DNA of 64,000 bases from Weimeria sp002480925 (GTDB lineage: Bacteria; Bacillota; Clostridia; Lachnospirales; Lachnospiraceae), in assembly GCF_052064335.1 (NCBI RefSeq), contig NZ_JBQHVU010000006.1, positions 1 to 64,000 on the forward strand. The letters run 5' to 3'. Below, one piece after another: positions 1 through 9,331 of this stretch; within the stretch, counting starts at the first letter, position 1, and the number at the start of each line of letters is the position of its first letter. The notes beneath the pieces were generated by a model, which searched no databases, had not been told where the DNA came from, and was given only the letters and a program-made list of their open reading frames with translations. The translations under genes were made by a program, and so were the position numbers.

Positions 1-94
1 AAACAGAGTCATGCCAGGAATAGACATAACCCTGTTTTTCTGATATTTCTCAAGTTTGGATAAGCTCAGTCTGAGCCGATTTTGTTAATATGAT

Positions 95-628
95 TTACTG
101 TGAATGGTAACGTGAAAGCCCCTTCATAGGGGGCGTCTTCCTGACGCGTTCCAGTGCTTCTCTTACCGGTATTCCGGTTTCCGCCGAAAGGGCTTTCGCG
201 AATACACCAGCCTGGTTGAAACCCCTTCTTCTCTCCTTTGCCGGATACATTGGCACAGGCACAATCATATCAAATCCCATCCCCTCGAACCAGCTGCCCC
301 ACAGATCCAGTGCATCCCTCGCAAAAGCCTCGGCAGCAGAATACCTTCCTGAATACTTGAATCGGTACATTGCCTCCCTCATAGGGCCGTCATATACATA
401 GACTGACCTCCCCTCTGAAAACAAATGCTTTTTACTCCTGCAGTCATCGCAGAGTGCCCTGGTCTCATCCGTAAGAGTCCTCCCGCATTTGACGCAGCAG
501 TTTTTTGTAACTCTTATTACCAGGTCATTGCACCCCCTGCAGAAACCCTCCTCATCAGGAGAGAACACCTGATCACATGCGCCGCATCTCGGCGGAAAAA
601 GTATTCTCCTAAACCTTCCTATCCTCAA
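95..628 (-). pseudogene. comF: Truncated ComF-family phosphoribosyltransferase-like protein
   Basis: The 177-residue frame starts with the ComF pattern: four CxxC-type zinc-binding pairs in the first 65 residues, then YVYDGPMREAMYRFKYSGR and the VPVPMYPAKERRRGFNQA core. ComF proteins are usually about 220-240 residues and end with a PRPP-binding loop (VDDVxTTGxT). Here the protein stops just after TPPMKGLSR, where the family continues with RRxNLxxAF, so the catalytic/PRPP end is missing. The bases from about 108 down to 1 are AT-rich and show no ComF continuation in any frame, which suggests an insertion or rearrangement rather than a point mutation. The start overlaps the recD2 stop by 20 bases, so the gene is the last of the flagellar-recD2 operon. 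ComF helps DNA uptake in Bacillus; function here is doubtful. Confidence 0.75.
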
Positions 629-2879
629 GTCCCATCGCCTCCCTTATCCTTTTGCAAAGACCGCTTTGACGCTTCCTCTCACGGTCGTTTTTTTCCATAT
701 TGAAAAAGACCTTTTCATCACCGACAAGTATTACACTTTTCTTTGCTCTTGTGACCGCTGTATATAAAAGGTTCCTGTTGTAGAGTACCTCCGGACCGGA
801 CAGAAGCGGTATGATCACAGCCGGATACTCGCTTCCCTGTGACTTGTGGATAGTCATCGCATAGGCAAGGGAGAGATTATCAAGCCTATCATATGGATAA
901 TAGACATTATGGCCGTCATCAAACCTAATAAGCATCTCCTTTGAGTAATCGTTTATCTCTGCTATCCTTCCCAGATCTCCGTTATAGACTCCCTTCCCCT
1001 TCTCGACAGCGACTCCGTACTTATCATCTCTCTCCCAGTCCATCTCATAGTCATTCTTCGTCTGCATCACCTTGTCGCCGACCCGGAAAATGTCCTCGCC
1101 GACAGTCTTCTCGTCACGGCTCTGCGACGGCGGATTCAGCTTGTCCTGAAGTATCCTGTTCAGGTTTTCAACCCCGCACAGTCCCTTCCTTGTTGGTGAT
1201 AGCACCTGTATATCAAAGATATCCGCTCCTACATACTTCGGCAGATTGCTGTGCAGAAGCCAGAGGATAGTAGAGATTATGTTTCTGGCGTCATACCTTT
1301 TCAGGAAGAAGAAGTCCCGGCTTTGTTTATCTATATCCACCGGCTCGCCATTCTTTATCCTGTGAGCGTTAAGGACTATATCTCCGCTTTCCTTCTGCCT
1401 GAAAATATTGGTAAGCCTTACCACAGGAAAGGCCTCCGAAGCAATCAGATCCTTCAGCACGTTTCCCGGTCCTACCGACGGCAGCTGGTCTGCATCCCCT
1501 ACAAGTATAAGCCTCATATCATCTGTCACAGCCCTTAGAAGCGAGTAAAAGATAGTTATGTCCACCATTGACATCTCATCTATTATAACTGCATCGGCCT
1601 CTATAGGGTTATCCTCGTTCCTTGAAAACATCCCAGGATTTGATCCAGGCCTGTCATCATCCATAGACCCGTTATTTTCCACCTCCAGCAGCCTGTGGAT
1701 GGTCATTGCATCCCTTTCGACTGCCTGGCTCATCCGCTTGGCAGCCCTGCCTGTAGGTGCAGCAAGGACAACTGTCTTATTCTCCATTTCAAAATATCTG
1801 ATTATAGACCTGATCGTCGTCGTCTTTCCTGTTCCCGGTCCTCCAGTAAGGATCAGGATACCGTTCTCTGCCGCCGCCCTTACCGCCTTTTTCTGCTCAG
1901 TGTCAAGCGTCATCTCCTCCTCTGACTCTATCTCCGATATAGCGTCATCTGCTGCCTTAGTACCATCCTCATAGCTCTTTCTCATGGCAAGAAGCTTTGA
2001 TGCGCACCTCATCTCCATCCTATAGATCGGATACAGATAGGTCTCGTCACCTGATGCCTTTATCCTCCTGTCCATGGTCAGTGAAAAGATCTGGTTGTCT
2101 ATCATCTGCTCAGGTACATTCAGGAGCTCCATCGCCTGCTTTTTCAGATCTGCTGTAAGCAGATAGGTATTACCCGCTGTAAGCGCCTCTGACAGCACAT
2201 ATTCTATACCGGCTCTGGCCCTTTCCTCGCTCTGGAGTGAAAATCCCGAGGCCAGGGCTATCTTATCTGCGCTGCGAAAGCCTATTCCATCCACCTCCTC
2301 AGCAAGCCTGTAGGGATTGGCCTTTATCACAGATACTGCATCCTCGCCGTATTTATTATAGATCTTTAATGACATGCCTGCTGTGATCCCGAATCTTGAG
2401 AGGGCAAGCATGACCATCCTCTGGGCGCTCTTCGCCCTCAGATCCGCTGAAATCTGCTCGGCCCTGCTTTTGCTTATTCCCTTTACCTCAGCCAGCCGCT
2501 CCGGCTGTGTCTCAAGTATCTGGAAGCTCTTGTCCCCAAATCTTTTTATGATCCTTGATGCGAGTGCCGGCCCTATTCCCTTTACCGCACCGGATGACAG
2601 ATATCTCTCAAGCGATTCAGTATCTGTCGGAGCTACCTCCTCGTACTCCTTCATCTTTAGCTGTCTGCCGAAGCTCTCGTGATTGACGAAATCGCCTGTT
2701 ACCCTCAGATTTTCTCCGGCACTTACCGACGCAAAAATGCCTACACAGGTTATCTCATAGGGATCATCAAGATCCTGATCCGATACCGCTTCCTTTGGTA
2801 TCAGCACGAGAACCGTGTAGGCATTATCTTCATTTCTATAAATGATCTTATCTACGCATCCTTCAATCGTTACCATCAT
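609..2879 (-). CDS. recD2: RecD2-type SF1B DNA helicase
   Basis: A 756-residue 5'-3' DNA helicase of the RecD2/TraA family, acting in DNA repair without RecBC. Visible order: N-terminal OB-like domain, helix-hairpin-helix region (GIGPALASRI, VKGISKSRAEQI, VDGIGFRSADKIA), Walker A GGPGTGKTTT at about residue 345, Walker B IDEMSM, QLPSVGPGNVL, and the C-terminal UvrD-like TIHKSQGSEY motif near residue 690. Length fits RecD2 (about 720-760) rather than RecD. Two ATGs stand in tandem at the start; either overlaps the stop of the upstream flgJ-like gene, so the gene is translationally coupled to the flagellar operon. Assignment is secure; the operon link with flagellar genes is positional only. 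Confidence 0.95.
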   Translation of the reverse strand: MMVTIEGCVDKIIYRNEDNAYTVLVLIPKEAVSDQDLDDPYEITCVGIFASVSAGENLRVTGDFVNHESFGRQLKMKEYEEVAPTDTESLERYLSSGAVKGIGPALASRIIKRFGDKSFQILETQPERLAEVKGISKSRAEQISADLRAKSAQRMVMLALSRFGITAGMSLKIYNKYGEDAVSVIKANPYRLAEEVDGIGFRSADKIALASGFSLQSEERARAGIEYVLSEALTAGNTYLLTADLKKQAMELLNVPEQMIDNQIFSLTMDRRIKASGDETYLYPIYRMEMRCASKLLAMRKSYEDGTKAADDAISEIESEEEMTLDTEQKKAVRAAAENGILILTGGPGTGKTTTIRSIIRYFEMENKTVVLAAPTGRAAKRMSQAVERDAMTIHRLLEVENNGSMDDDRPGSNPGMFSRNEDNPIEADAVIIDEMSMVDITIFYSLLRAVTDDMRLILVGDADQLPSVGPGNVLKDLIASEAFPVVRLTNIFRQKESGDIVLNAHRIKNGEPVDIDKQSRDFFFLKRYDARNIISTILWLLHSNLPKYVGADIFDIQVLSPTRKGLCGVENLNRILQDKLNPPSQSRDEKTVGEDIFRVGDKVMQTKNDYEMDWERDDKYGVAVEKGKGVYNGDLGRIAEINDYSKEMLIRFDDGHNVYYPYDRLDNLSLAYAMTIHKSQGSEYPAVIIPLLSGPEVLYNRNLLYTAVTRAKKSVILVGDEKVFFNMEKNDRERKRQSGLCKRIREAMGLEDRKV

Positions 2880-3255
2880 CAGTTATTCCGTACTCCAGCT
2901 TCATATGGTCTACCATCTGGTCCGTAAAGCTGTCTCCGTAGTTGTCAACTATCTGCTCTGCAACACTTGATATAGCCGAATCCATATACATATCGGACAT
3001 CTGACCTGCCCATCCGTCTGTATCGTCGTCCGACTTTAATGCATCATTCGACTTCTTTACCTCCTTTATCACCTGCTCGACAAAATAGGTCTCGAATGAT
3101 TTCATAGCACTCTTAAGGTCACTTGTAGAAGAATTCCTGCTAAGAGAGGAGGCCTTCCTTGTGATGCTTCCTGTCTTATCAGAATCATAAAGCCCCATAG
3201 CCTGCTGGCTGGCTGCATTCAGATATGAAGATGTGATATCAGCGCTTACTGCCAT
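2863..3255 (-). CDS. FlgJ-like rod-binding protein (no muramidase domain)
   Basis: A 130-residue protein matching only the rod-binding half of FlgJ: a low-complexity Ser/Lys start, then LKSAMKSFETYFVEQVIKEV and a GWAGQMSDMYMDSAISSVAEQI stretch typical of the rod-binding domain (about residues 45-125). The peptidoglycan hydrolase domain of proteobacterial FlgJ is absent, as is normal in Firmicutes. It would cap or chaperone rod assembly in the periplasmic-side space. It lies 14 bases after flgG and overlaps recD2 by 17 bases, so it belongs to the same transcript. Identification rests on the domain pattern plus position after flgF/flgG. Confidence 0.8.
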   Translation of the reverse strand: MAVSADITSSYLNAASQQAMGLYDSDKTGSITRKASSLSRNSSTSDLKSAMKSFETYFVEQVIKEVKKSNDALKSDDDTDGWAGQMSDMYMDSAISSVAEQIVDNYGDSFTDQMVDHMKLEYGITDDGND

Positions 3256-3269
3256 AGCCTATCCTTTCA

Positions 3270-4094
3270 TCAGCGTCTTAGATTATTGGCTGTCTCCAGC
3301 ATGGAATCAGAGGTCGTTATAGCCTTTGAGTTCATCTCATAGGCTCTCTGCGAAACTATAAGGTCTACCATCTCATCTGCCAATGAGACATTGCTGCCCT
3401 CTATATATCCCTGATTGACCGTGCTCTTTATGATATTAAGCCTTGTAGTACGCTCATTTATAGCATTGCCGCTTGCTGCAGTTGCTCCCCAGAGATTGCC
3501 TCCCTCCTCGGAAAGCCCGTTTGCATTGGAGAACTGCCAGAGTCCTATGCTCTGTCCACTGGCCTGATACTTACCGTTGGCCAGCTTGTAGCTTATGGCT
3601 CCTGTGTCTGGATCTATGACTATCTTTTCTGTTGAGGCAGAAGCCGGGACTGTGATCCTTCTTCCCCTGCTGTCAAGTATACGAAGTCCGTTATTATTGG
3701 TAAGGACCCTGCTTCCGTCGCCGTCAACCGTCCAGTTGAAATCTCCGTCCTTTGTGTAGTAAGTCCTCCCGTCTGCACCCTGGACTCCGAAGAAGCCGCT
3801 TCCGTCTATGAAGCAGGCGCTGGGATTGTCACTTGCCTGCTGGATACCGGTAGAGAAGCTTGTCTTTGTAGCCGCTACCCTGGTCCCTAATCCGACCTGG
3901 GCCTGAGTAGGCTTTGGATCGCCATTTGCCGAGGTCGTAGGACTCTGCAGGTTCTGATAAAGCAGTGACTTGAACTCTGTGGTCTTTGACTTATAGCCTA
4001 CTGTATTTACATTTGCAAGGTTATTTGAAATCGTATCGACCGCAGTCTGCTGGGCCCTCATCCCGCTCGCTCCGGTCCATAATGCTCTCATCAT
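3270..4094 (-). CDS. flgG: Flagellar basal-body rod protein FlgG
   Basis: A 274-residue distal rod protein. The N-terminus carries the flagellar rod signature (TISNNLANVNTVGYK, about residues 21-35), the centre has the GDGSRVLTNNNG and DGSGFFGVQG beta-rich region, and the C-terminus has the paired helix SNVSLADEMVDLIVSQRAYEMNSK that packs against the N-terminal helix in the assembled rod. Length and both terminal motifs fit FlgG (about 260-275). It is the second gene of a run whose promoter lies upstream of the flgF-like gene; the gap to that gene is 21 bases. In Bacillus nomenclature this pair corresponds to FlhO/FlhP. Confidence 0.93.
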   Translation of the reverse strand: MMRALWTGASGMRAQQTAVDTISNNLANVNTVGYKSKTTEFKSLLYQNLQSPTTSANGDPKPTQAQVGLGTRVAATKTSFSTGIQQASDNPSACFIDGSGFFGVQGADGRTYYTKDGDFNWTVDGDGSRVLTNNNGLRILDSRGRRITVPASASTEKIVIDPDTGAISYKLANGKYQASGQSIGLWQFSNANGLSEEGGNLWGATAASGNAINERTTRLNIIKSTVNQGYIEGSNVSLADEMVDLIVSQRAYEMNSKAITTSDSMLETANNLRR

Positions 4095-4115
4095 GATTAT
4101 ATGCCTCCTGTGCTA

Positions 4116-4922
4116 TCAGCTTATCGAGCCTACCTGTGATGCTGCAGATTCAAGCGTTTCATCCTCTGCCTGTATCATCTTGGCTCCTGCCTCATAGGCT
4201 CTCTGGATCGTGATCATTGATACCATCTCATCGACCACATTCACATTGCTCATCTCAAGAGCTCCCTGCTCTATCCTGTATCCGTTTCCTCTGGTGACCG
4301 TTCCGCCGTTCACGAGATCATATAGATTCTCGCCGTAGTGAGCCAGATAATCCGTATCATTCACATCTACGACTCCGACCTGATCGACCGCCGTACCATT
4401 CTGCCAGATCCGTCCCTCAGGGTCCACTGTATAGCTCTGCATCGGATCTACCCTGACAAAATTCTGCTCCGAAACCCTGCCTGTAGTCGCGCCGTTCATA
4501 TCGAGCAGATAATCTCCGTTTCCTGTCCTGAAATATCCCTGATTATCTACTGTAAACTGTCCATCCCTTGTGTACTTGACTGATGAATTCCCCTGCTTGT
4601 CCGTATAGGCTATGGCAAAAAATCCGTCGCCTCCGATTGCAAGATCTGACTTCTCATCTGTGACCTTGAGACTGCCCTGGCTGTAATCCGTATAGGTCTC
4701 TCCGACCTTGTCTCCCTGCTGGATATCTCCTATCCCCTGGGCAAACATGAAATTGCCGGAATCCTTTATACGCAGTGCCAGCTGCCGCCTGAACGCGGCA
4801 TTAGTCGTACCTTCCTTCTTGTATCCGGCTGTGGTGGCATTTGCAAGATTATTGCTCATCACATCGAGCCTTCTCTGCTCCTCTACCATACCGGTGTATG
4901 CTGTATATAGTCCTTTTACCAT
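4116..4922 (-). CDS. flgF: Flagellar rod/hook-basal body protein, FlgF-like
   Basis: A 268-residue paralogue of FlgG with the same rod signature (MSNNLANATTAGYKKE) and C-terminal helix (SNVNVVDEMVSMITIQRAYEAG). It differs by lacking the GASGMRA start, carrying YTGMVEEQRRLD instead, typical of FlgF/FlhO-type proximal rod proteins. It heads the operon flgF-flgG-flgJ-recD2-comF and has a very clear sigma-D-type -10 element about 40 bases upstream. FlgF versus a second FlgG is a matter of naming; the rod-protein role is clear. Confidence 0.85.
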   Translation of the reverse strand: MVKGLYTAYTGMVEEQRRLDVMSNNLANATTAGYKKEGTTNAAFRRQLALRIKDSGNFMFAQGIGDIQQGDKVGETYTDYSQGSLKVTDEKSDLAIGGDGFFAIAYTDKQGNSSVKYTRDGQFTVDNQGYFRTGNGDYLLDMNGATTGRVSEQNFVRVDPMQSYTVDPEGRIWQNGTAVDQVGVVDVNDTDYLAHYGENLYDLVNGGTVTRGNGYRIEQGALEMSNVNVVDEMVSMITIQRAYEAGAKMIQAEDETLESAASQVGSIS

Positions 4923-4959
4923 TCTATCACCACTTTGCGCAAATTGTCTGCTATGATTT

Positions 4960-4985
4960 ATATCGGCAGTTTTGGGGATATTATA
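4960..4985 (-). promoter_or_regulatory. Sigma-D (FliA)-type promoter for the flagellar rod operon
   Basis: On the minus strand the bases GCCGATAT (4960-4967) match the sigma-D/sigma-28 -10 consensus exactly. A weaker -35, TATA (4982-4985, consensus TAAA), stands 14 bases upstream, within the 14-16 spacing known for Bacillus sigma-D. It lies between the HAD phosphatase gene and flgF, directly upstream of flagellar genes. The -10 is strong evidence; the -35 is imperfect. Confidence 0.7.
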
Positions 4986-5025
4986 ACATAGTTGGGAGGA
5001 TTAGTATAGTAAGGTCCGAGGGGCC

Positions 5026-5694
5026 CTAGTCCCTGAGTACCTCCCATACCTCACCCGCTACCGACGCCACATATGTCGGTTCTGCCTTCTCAAGGCTTGA
5101 TAAGTCGCCATATCCATATGTCACGGCTATCGAGTCTATGCCTGCCCCGACTGCTCCGTCGATATCGAAATGTGTATCGCCTATCATTATGCAGTGATTA
5201 CGGTCAAGAGAATAACGGTCTATGGCGCGCTCTATCAGGCGCTTCTTGTCTGATGACGGGTCACAGGGGTCAGGTCCTATCACATCAGTAAAATATCTGT
5301 CAAGGTCGAATTTTTTTATTATCTGCTTAGCAGAGGCCTCCACCTTTGAGGTGATCACGTAACATGAAATCCCTGCCTTCCTGCATGACGACAAAAGCTC
5401 CACAATTCCATCATATATTGTCACGTCATACATCTTGTCCGTCTCATAGAGCCGTCTGTAGATCCCTGTAGCCTTCCTTGCTTCATCCTCCGACATTCCG
5501 TACAGAGTCTGAAAGGAGTCCATAAGAGAGGGTCCGACAAATTTCCGGAGCTTCTCCTCCGGCTGATCTTCATATCCAAAAAAACGCAGCGAATAAGCCG
5601 CACATTCCATTATAACCTTCCCCGAATCGGTAATGGTACCGTCGAGGTCGAAAAAAGCTTCTGTATATTTCATAGTAGTTAATGGTAAGATCAC
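5026..5694 (-). CDS. HAD-superfamily phosphatase (Gph-like)
   Basis: A 222-residue HAD hydrolase: motif I FDLDGT (residues 15-20, nucleophile Asp16), motif II VITSK, Lys in SDKKRL, and motif IV MIGDTHFDIDGA. The helical cap between motifs I and II (residues 25-95) is of the phosphoglycolate phosphatase/pyrophosphatase type. The start is taken as GTG at 5694, overlapping the murI stop as GTGA and preceded by AGGTGA; the internal ATG at 5673 has no ribosome binding site. It closes the cell-wall precursor operon. Substrate cannot be told from sequence. Confidence 0.85.
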   Translation of the reverse strand: MILPLTTMKYTEAFFDLDGTITDSGKVIMECAAYSLRFFGYEDQPEEKLRKFVGPSLMDSFQTLYGMSEDEARKATGIYRRLYETDKMYDVTIYDGIVELLSSCRKAGISCYVITSKVEASAKQIIKKFDLDRYFTDVIGPDPCDPSSDKKRLIERAIDRYSLDRNHCIMIGDTHFDIDGAVGAGIDSIAVTYGYGDLSSLEKAEPTYVASVAGEVWEVLRD

Positions 5695-6545
5695 CTCTCA
5701 CCTAGCAACAACTTCCTGCAAAGCCCTATCATCCTCTCCCTGTCGCTGGAGGAATTTTCGAACGTGACTCTTCCCAGTATCTGCTCGTCTGAAAGTGGGC
5801 CTGTCTGTCTCTTTTCCGGGAGAAGAAGATCTGCAGCGAAAAGCCTGCGGCGCATCTCGCGGGCTGTCCCGTTGGCTCCGTCGAATACTTTTGTACCGCC
5901 TCCGAGGGCGATCTCTATCTGGTCAGCTACAAAAGGGTAATGAGTGCAGCCAGTCACAACTGCATCCACAGGGCCGTATTTGCCACCCGGTGCATAGTCT
6001 AAAAGCAGGTCGTTAAGGAAATCCTGGACCTCCCTGGTCCCGGCCTTTCCTTCCTCTACGAATTCCATAAGTCCCGGGCAGGCAAGCGGATAGACCGTTG
6101 CCTCCTCACCGTACTTCTTCAGAAGGTCCTGAAATTTCTCCTCGGCTATAGTCATAGGAGTCGCCATCACAAGGACCTTTGGATGATCCATGAAGGATAC
6201 GGCAGGCTTTAGAGCCGGCTCGATACCCACTATCGGGATCTCAGGATACTCAAGCCTAAGCTGCCTGACTGCTGCAGAGGTGGCTGTATTACAGGCGATA
6301 CAGATCCCCTTGGCTCCTCTGTCTATAAAATTTTCCACATGGTCCTTGGTAAGGGTCAGGACCTCATATCTCGATTTCGTGCCATATGGAGCATTGGCGG
6401 AATCCCCATAGAAATAAAACCTTTCCTGGGGCATTACCCTGACAAGCTCCCTCAAGACCGATATGCCTCCGACGCCTGAATCAAAAACCGCAATCGGATG
6501 GTTTCTTTTGTCGGTCTCGCCTATTGCCTCAAATATCTCAGCCAT
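5691..6545 (-). CDS. murI: Glutamate racemase
   Basis: A 284-residue cofactor-independent racemase making D-glutamate for peptidoglycan. Both catalytic cysteine regions are present: CIACNTATS (about residues 83-91) and VVTGCTHYPF (about 195-204), with the N-terminal FDSGVGGISVLREL phosphate-like loop. Length is slightly above the usual 260-275, from a short extra N-terminus (residues 1-16). The start codon overlaps the ddl stop by one base (TAATG), so the two enzymes of D-amino acid supply are translationally coupled. Confidence 0.95.
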   Translation of the reverse strand: MAEIFEAIGETDKRNHPIAVFDSGVGGISVLRELVRVMPQERFYFYGDSANAPYGTKSRYEVLTLTKDHVENFIDRGAKGICIACNTATSAAVRQLRLEYPEIPIVGIEPALKPAVSFMDHPKVLVMATPMTIAEEKFQDLLKKYGEEATVYPLACPGLMEFVEEGKAGTREVQDFLNDLLLDYAPGGKYGPVDAVVTGCTHYPFVADQIEIALGGGTKVFDGANGTAREMRRRLFAADLLLPEKRQTGPLSDEQILGRVTFENSSSDRERMIGLCRKLLLGER

Positions 6546-7720
6546 TATTTTACCCCCTTGGCACCTCCGAATGATGCACTGCTAAGGATATTGGTATCAA
6601 ATGTAAATGTAAGATCCTGATACTTTCTCGCACGCTTCAAGGCCATCTGGATCAGCTGGTCGAGAAGCTCGCTGTACTTAAGGCCTGCAGGCTCCCAGAG
6701 ATAGAAGGACAGGGAACCCGGTATGGTATTTATCTCATTGAAGTAAAGCTCATTATTTTCCTCGTCTATCATGAAGTCGATACGGGCTACTCCGTTACAG
6801 CCGAAAGCCTTGAAGGCACGGACCGCATATTCCTTTATCTTCTCAGTCATATCTGCCGGAAGATCTGCAGGTATCTTTCTCTGGACTGAGGCCATTCCCT
6901 TTGAGCCTCCCTTTCCGCCGCTCTCATACTTGTCCTTATAGGAAAGGATATCCTTTGTATGGAATGGTTCCTCAAGCACTGAAGCCTTTGCTCCCGAATC
7001 GTCCCCTAAGACAGAGCAGTTTATCTCCTTAAGCTTCTCGATCCCGTGCTCTACGAGTATGATCGAGGCATAGGTAAAGGCATCATCAACAGATCTGGTA
7101 AGCTCCTCCCTGTTGCGGGCCATGGAGATGCCTACTGATGAGCCTGAATTTACCGGCTTTACTATTGCAGGGTAGCCGACCTTCTTCTCTGCCGTATCAA
7201 GAAGCTTTTCCATATCGGCATAATCATCCTCATGGAAGCAGACGCAGTCAAGAACAGGAATGTCGACATCCTTAAGCACGCACTTTGAAATATATTTGTC
7301 CATACCTACGGCCGAGGCTGTCACATCGCATCCTACAAACGGGATCCCAAGCGTCTTTAAGAATCCCATAAGAGTGCCGTCCTCCTCATTGGTTCCGTGA
7401 ACGACAGGAAAGGCCACATCGACCTCTATATCCTTCATGCCGCCGAAACGCTTCTTAGGATACGGAGAAAGGACTACCTTATCCCCCTCATTTACCCATA
7501 CTACCTTCTGGGATCTGGCAATAAGGGAATCAATATCCTTATAGGCCTCTATCTTTCCTATGTCATCACCTACATAGAACTCATTGTGCTTGGTGATATA
7601 TACCGGTATGGTCTCATATTTTTCCTTATCGATATTCATAAGAGCCTGGATACCCGAGATGACCGATACCTCATGCTCCACGCTCCTGCCGCCGTACATG
7701 ACTGCTACTCTGGTCTTCAT
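6545..7720 (-). CDS. ddl: D-alanine--D-alanine ligase
   Basis: An ATP-grasp ligase of 391 residues joining two D-alanines. Motifs: VMYGGRSVEHEVSVISG at the start, VVHGTNEEDGTLMGFL, the VKPVNSGSSVGI nucleotide loop, and the C-terminal NEINTIPGSLSFYLWEPAG Mg-binding region. The start is placed at ATG 7720 behind AAAGGAACAGGAA; a longer frame from TTG 7744 would add eight residues with no homology. It follows murF by 27 bases and overlaps murI by one, so murF-ddl-murI read as one peptidoglycan-precursor unit. Confidence 0.95.
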   Translation of the reverse strand: MKTRVAVMYGGRSVEHEVSVISGIQALMNIDKEKYETIPVYITKHNEFYVGDDIGKIEAYKDIDSLIARSQKVVWVNEGDKVVLSPYPKKRFGGMKDIEVDVAFPVVHGTNEEDGTLMGFLKTLGIPFVGCDVTASAVGMDKYISKCVLKDVDIPVLDCVCFHEDDYADMEKLLDTAEKKVGYPAIVKPVNSGSSVGISMARNREELTRSVDDAFTYASIILVEHGIEKLKEINCSVLGDDSGAKASVLEEPFHTKDILSYKDKYESGGKGGSKGMASVQRKIPADLPADMTEKIKEYAVRAFKAFGCNGVARIDFMIDEENNELYFNEINTIPGSLSFYLWEPAGLKYSELLDQLIQMALKRARKYQDLTFTFDTNILSSASFGGAKGVK

Positions 7721-7747
7721 TTCCTGTTCCTTTCTGTAAAACAACCA

Positions 7748-9331
7748 TCAATATGCATCCGGAAGATCATTCTCAAGAAGAATATACTTAGCTCCCTCGC
7801 CGGTGATACTGTAGGCATATTCCATTGCCCCGTTCAGATCGTCGAATGATCTGATATCCTTCTCGTCAAAGCCCGCATCAAGTGCGCCCTTCCTGATCGG
7901 ATCTGTATGCTTTCTCCTTCCGACAAGTAGGATATGATCGCAGTTTACCGCTGCGTAGGTTCCGAATTTGTAATTATAATCGGCTTCCTTTCCGCCAAGC
8001 TCCACCATTCCAGGCGTCACAAGGATCCTTATGCCGTTAAACATATGGAGCGTCTCAACCGCTGCCTTTGACCCGACCGGATTCGAATTGTACGCGTCGT
8101 CTATTATAGTCACATCTCCGCGGTTTATCAACTGCAGGCGGTGAGCCACAGGCTCGATCCGCCTTACCGGAACACGCAGGGCCTCCAGAGGGATTCCCTG
8201 CTCATGAGCCACAGCTATGGCTCCGCAAACGTTTATGACATTATGCTCTCCAATAAGCCTCATAGAAAAGCGGGCTGTCTCTCCTGAAGGAGCGGTCATA
8301 GTAAACTCTGTCCCCATAGGAGATAGCTTTACCTCTGATGCATGATATCCCATATTATTCTTATAGGAATAAAATATTACTTTAAGCCTGTCTCCGTACT
8401 CTCTGGCCTTATTCACCTCGAATTCATTATCCGCGTTCAGATATATCCTTGCCCCATCCGGAAGGGCGTCAGCCAGCTCGAACTTGGTCTTTATTATATT
8501 CTCCTGAGTATGAAAGGTCTCAAGATGCTGGGGACCTATGCTTGTGATCACCCCTTCTTTTGGAGGAAAAAGGTCACAGATCTCCTTGATATCATGCACA
8601 TGTCTGGCTCCCATTTCGCAGAGAAAGATCTGATTGGACGGGCGCATATGCTCTCTTATAGTCCTTACTACTCCAAGGGTAGTATTGAAATTACCCGGAG
8701 TGATCAGCACATCGTATGAATCCTTGAGAAGGGTATGAAGGTAGTACTTCATAGAGGTCTTGCCATAGCTTCCGGTGATTCCTATCGTCCTGATACCAGG
8801 ATTCTCTCTCATGATCCTTCTGGCATCGTTTATATAATACCGCCTGATGCCGGCCTCGATCGGAGCATTGATGATATTTGCAAGCATCAGGAGCTCCGGA
8901 AGGAAGGAAAGAATGGCAAGAAGGCAGATAAGACATTTGTCTCTTGATAATATGCAGATCAGGACGGTCACTATAACAAATGTGACGCAAAGCCGCTTTA
9001 CCCTTGCAGTCATGACAAGCTTTTTCTTTGTCTCGCTCCTCCAGTAGAGGAGAAAGGCTGCAATGGACGCCCACATCCAGATCATCAGCGCTATCAGACA
9101 TACAAGCCTGGCGGGAGGAGCCTTAAAAAGAATCAGCAGGACAAAAAATCCCAGATATGGCCAGAGGAATCGCTGCCTGGCTGCATTTTTTTCAAGCCAG
9201 TGAAGGAACTCGCTGTTACGGTATCCGTTCTGCTGGAACATCTGCAGGTTGTAGTGGATTCCGGTCACTATCACAGGAATCGACAAAAGCATGGCAAAAA
9301 TCATCAGGATCCTATCGATTTGAATCAACAT
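7748..9331 (-). CDS. murF: MurF-type UDP-MurNAc-tripeptide-D-Ala-D-Ala ligase with N-terminal membrane domain
   Basis: The 527-residue protein has a hydrophobic N-terminal third with about four membrane segments (roughly residues 8-24, 52-70, 76-96, 112-146), then a complete Mur ligase: P-loop ITGSYGKTSMKYYL, EMGARHVHDI, the ATP-domain NADNEFEVN, and C-terminal domain IIDDAYNSNPVGSKAA. Canonical MurF is soluble and about 450 residues. Placement with ddl supports a MurF role, adding D-Ala-D-Ala to the stem peptide at the membrane, but a MurF paralogue with another acceptor is possible. Its start overlaps the upstream hydrolase stop by 7 bases. Confidence 0.85.
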   Translation of the reverse strand: MLIQIDRILMIFAMLLSIPVIVTGIHYNLQMFQQNGYRNSEFLHWLEKNAARQRFLWPYLGFFVLLILFKAPPARLVCLIALMIWMWASIAAFLLYWRSETKKKLVMTARVKRLCVTFVIVTVLICILSRDKCLICLLAILSFLPELLMLANIINAPIEAGIRRYYINDARRIMRENPGIRTIGITGSYGKTSMKYYLHTLLKDSYDVLITPGNFNTTLGVVRTIREHMRPSNQIFLCEMGARHVHDIKEICDLFPPKEGVITSIGPQHLETFHTQENIIKTKFELADALPDGARIYLNADNEFEVNKAREYGDRLKVIFYSYKNNMGYHASEVKLSPMGTEFTMTAPSGETARFSMRLIGEHNVINVCGAIAVAHEQGIPLEALRVPVRRIEPVAHRLQLINRGDVTIIDDAYNSNPVGSKAAVETLHMFNGIRILVTPGMVELGGKEADYNYKFGTYAAVNCDHILLVGRRKHTDPIRKGALDAGFDEKDIRSFDDLNGAMEYAYSITGEGAKYILLENDLPDAY

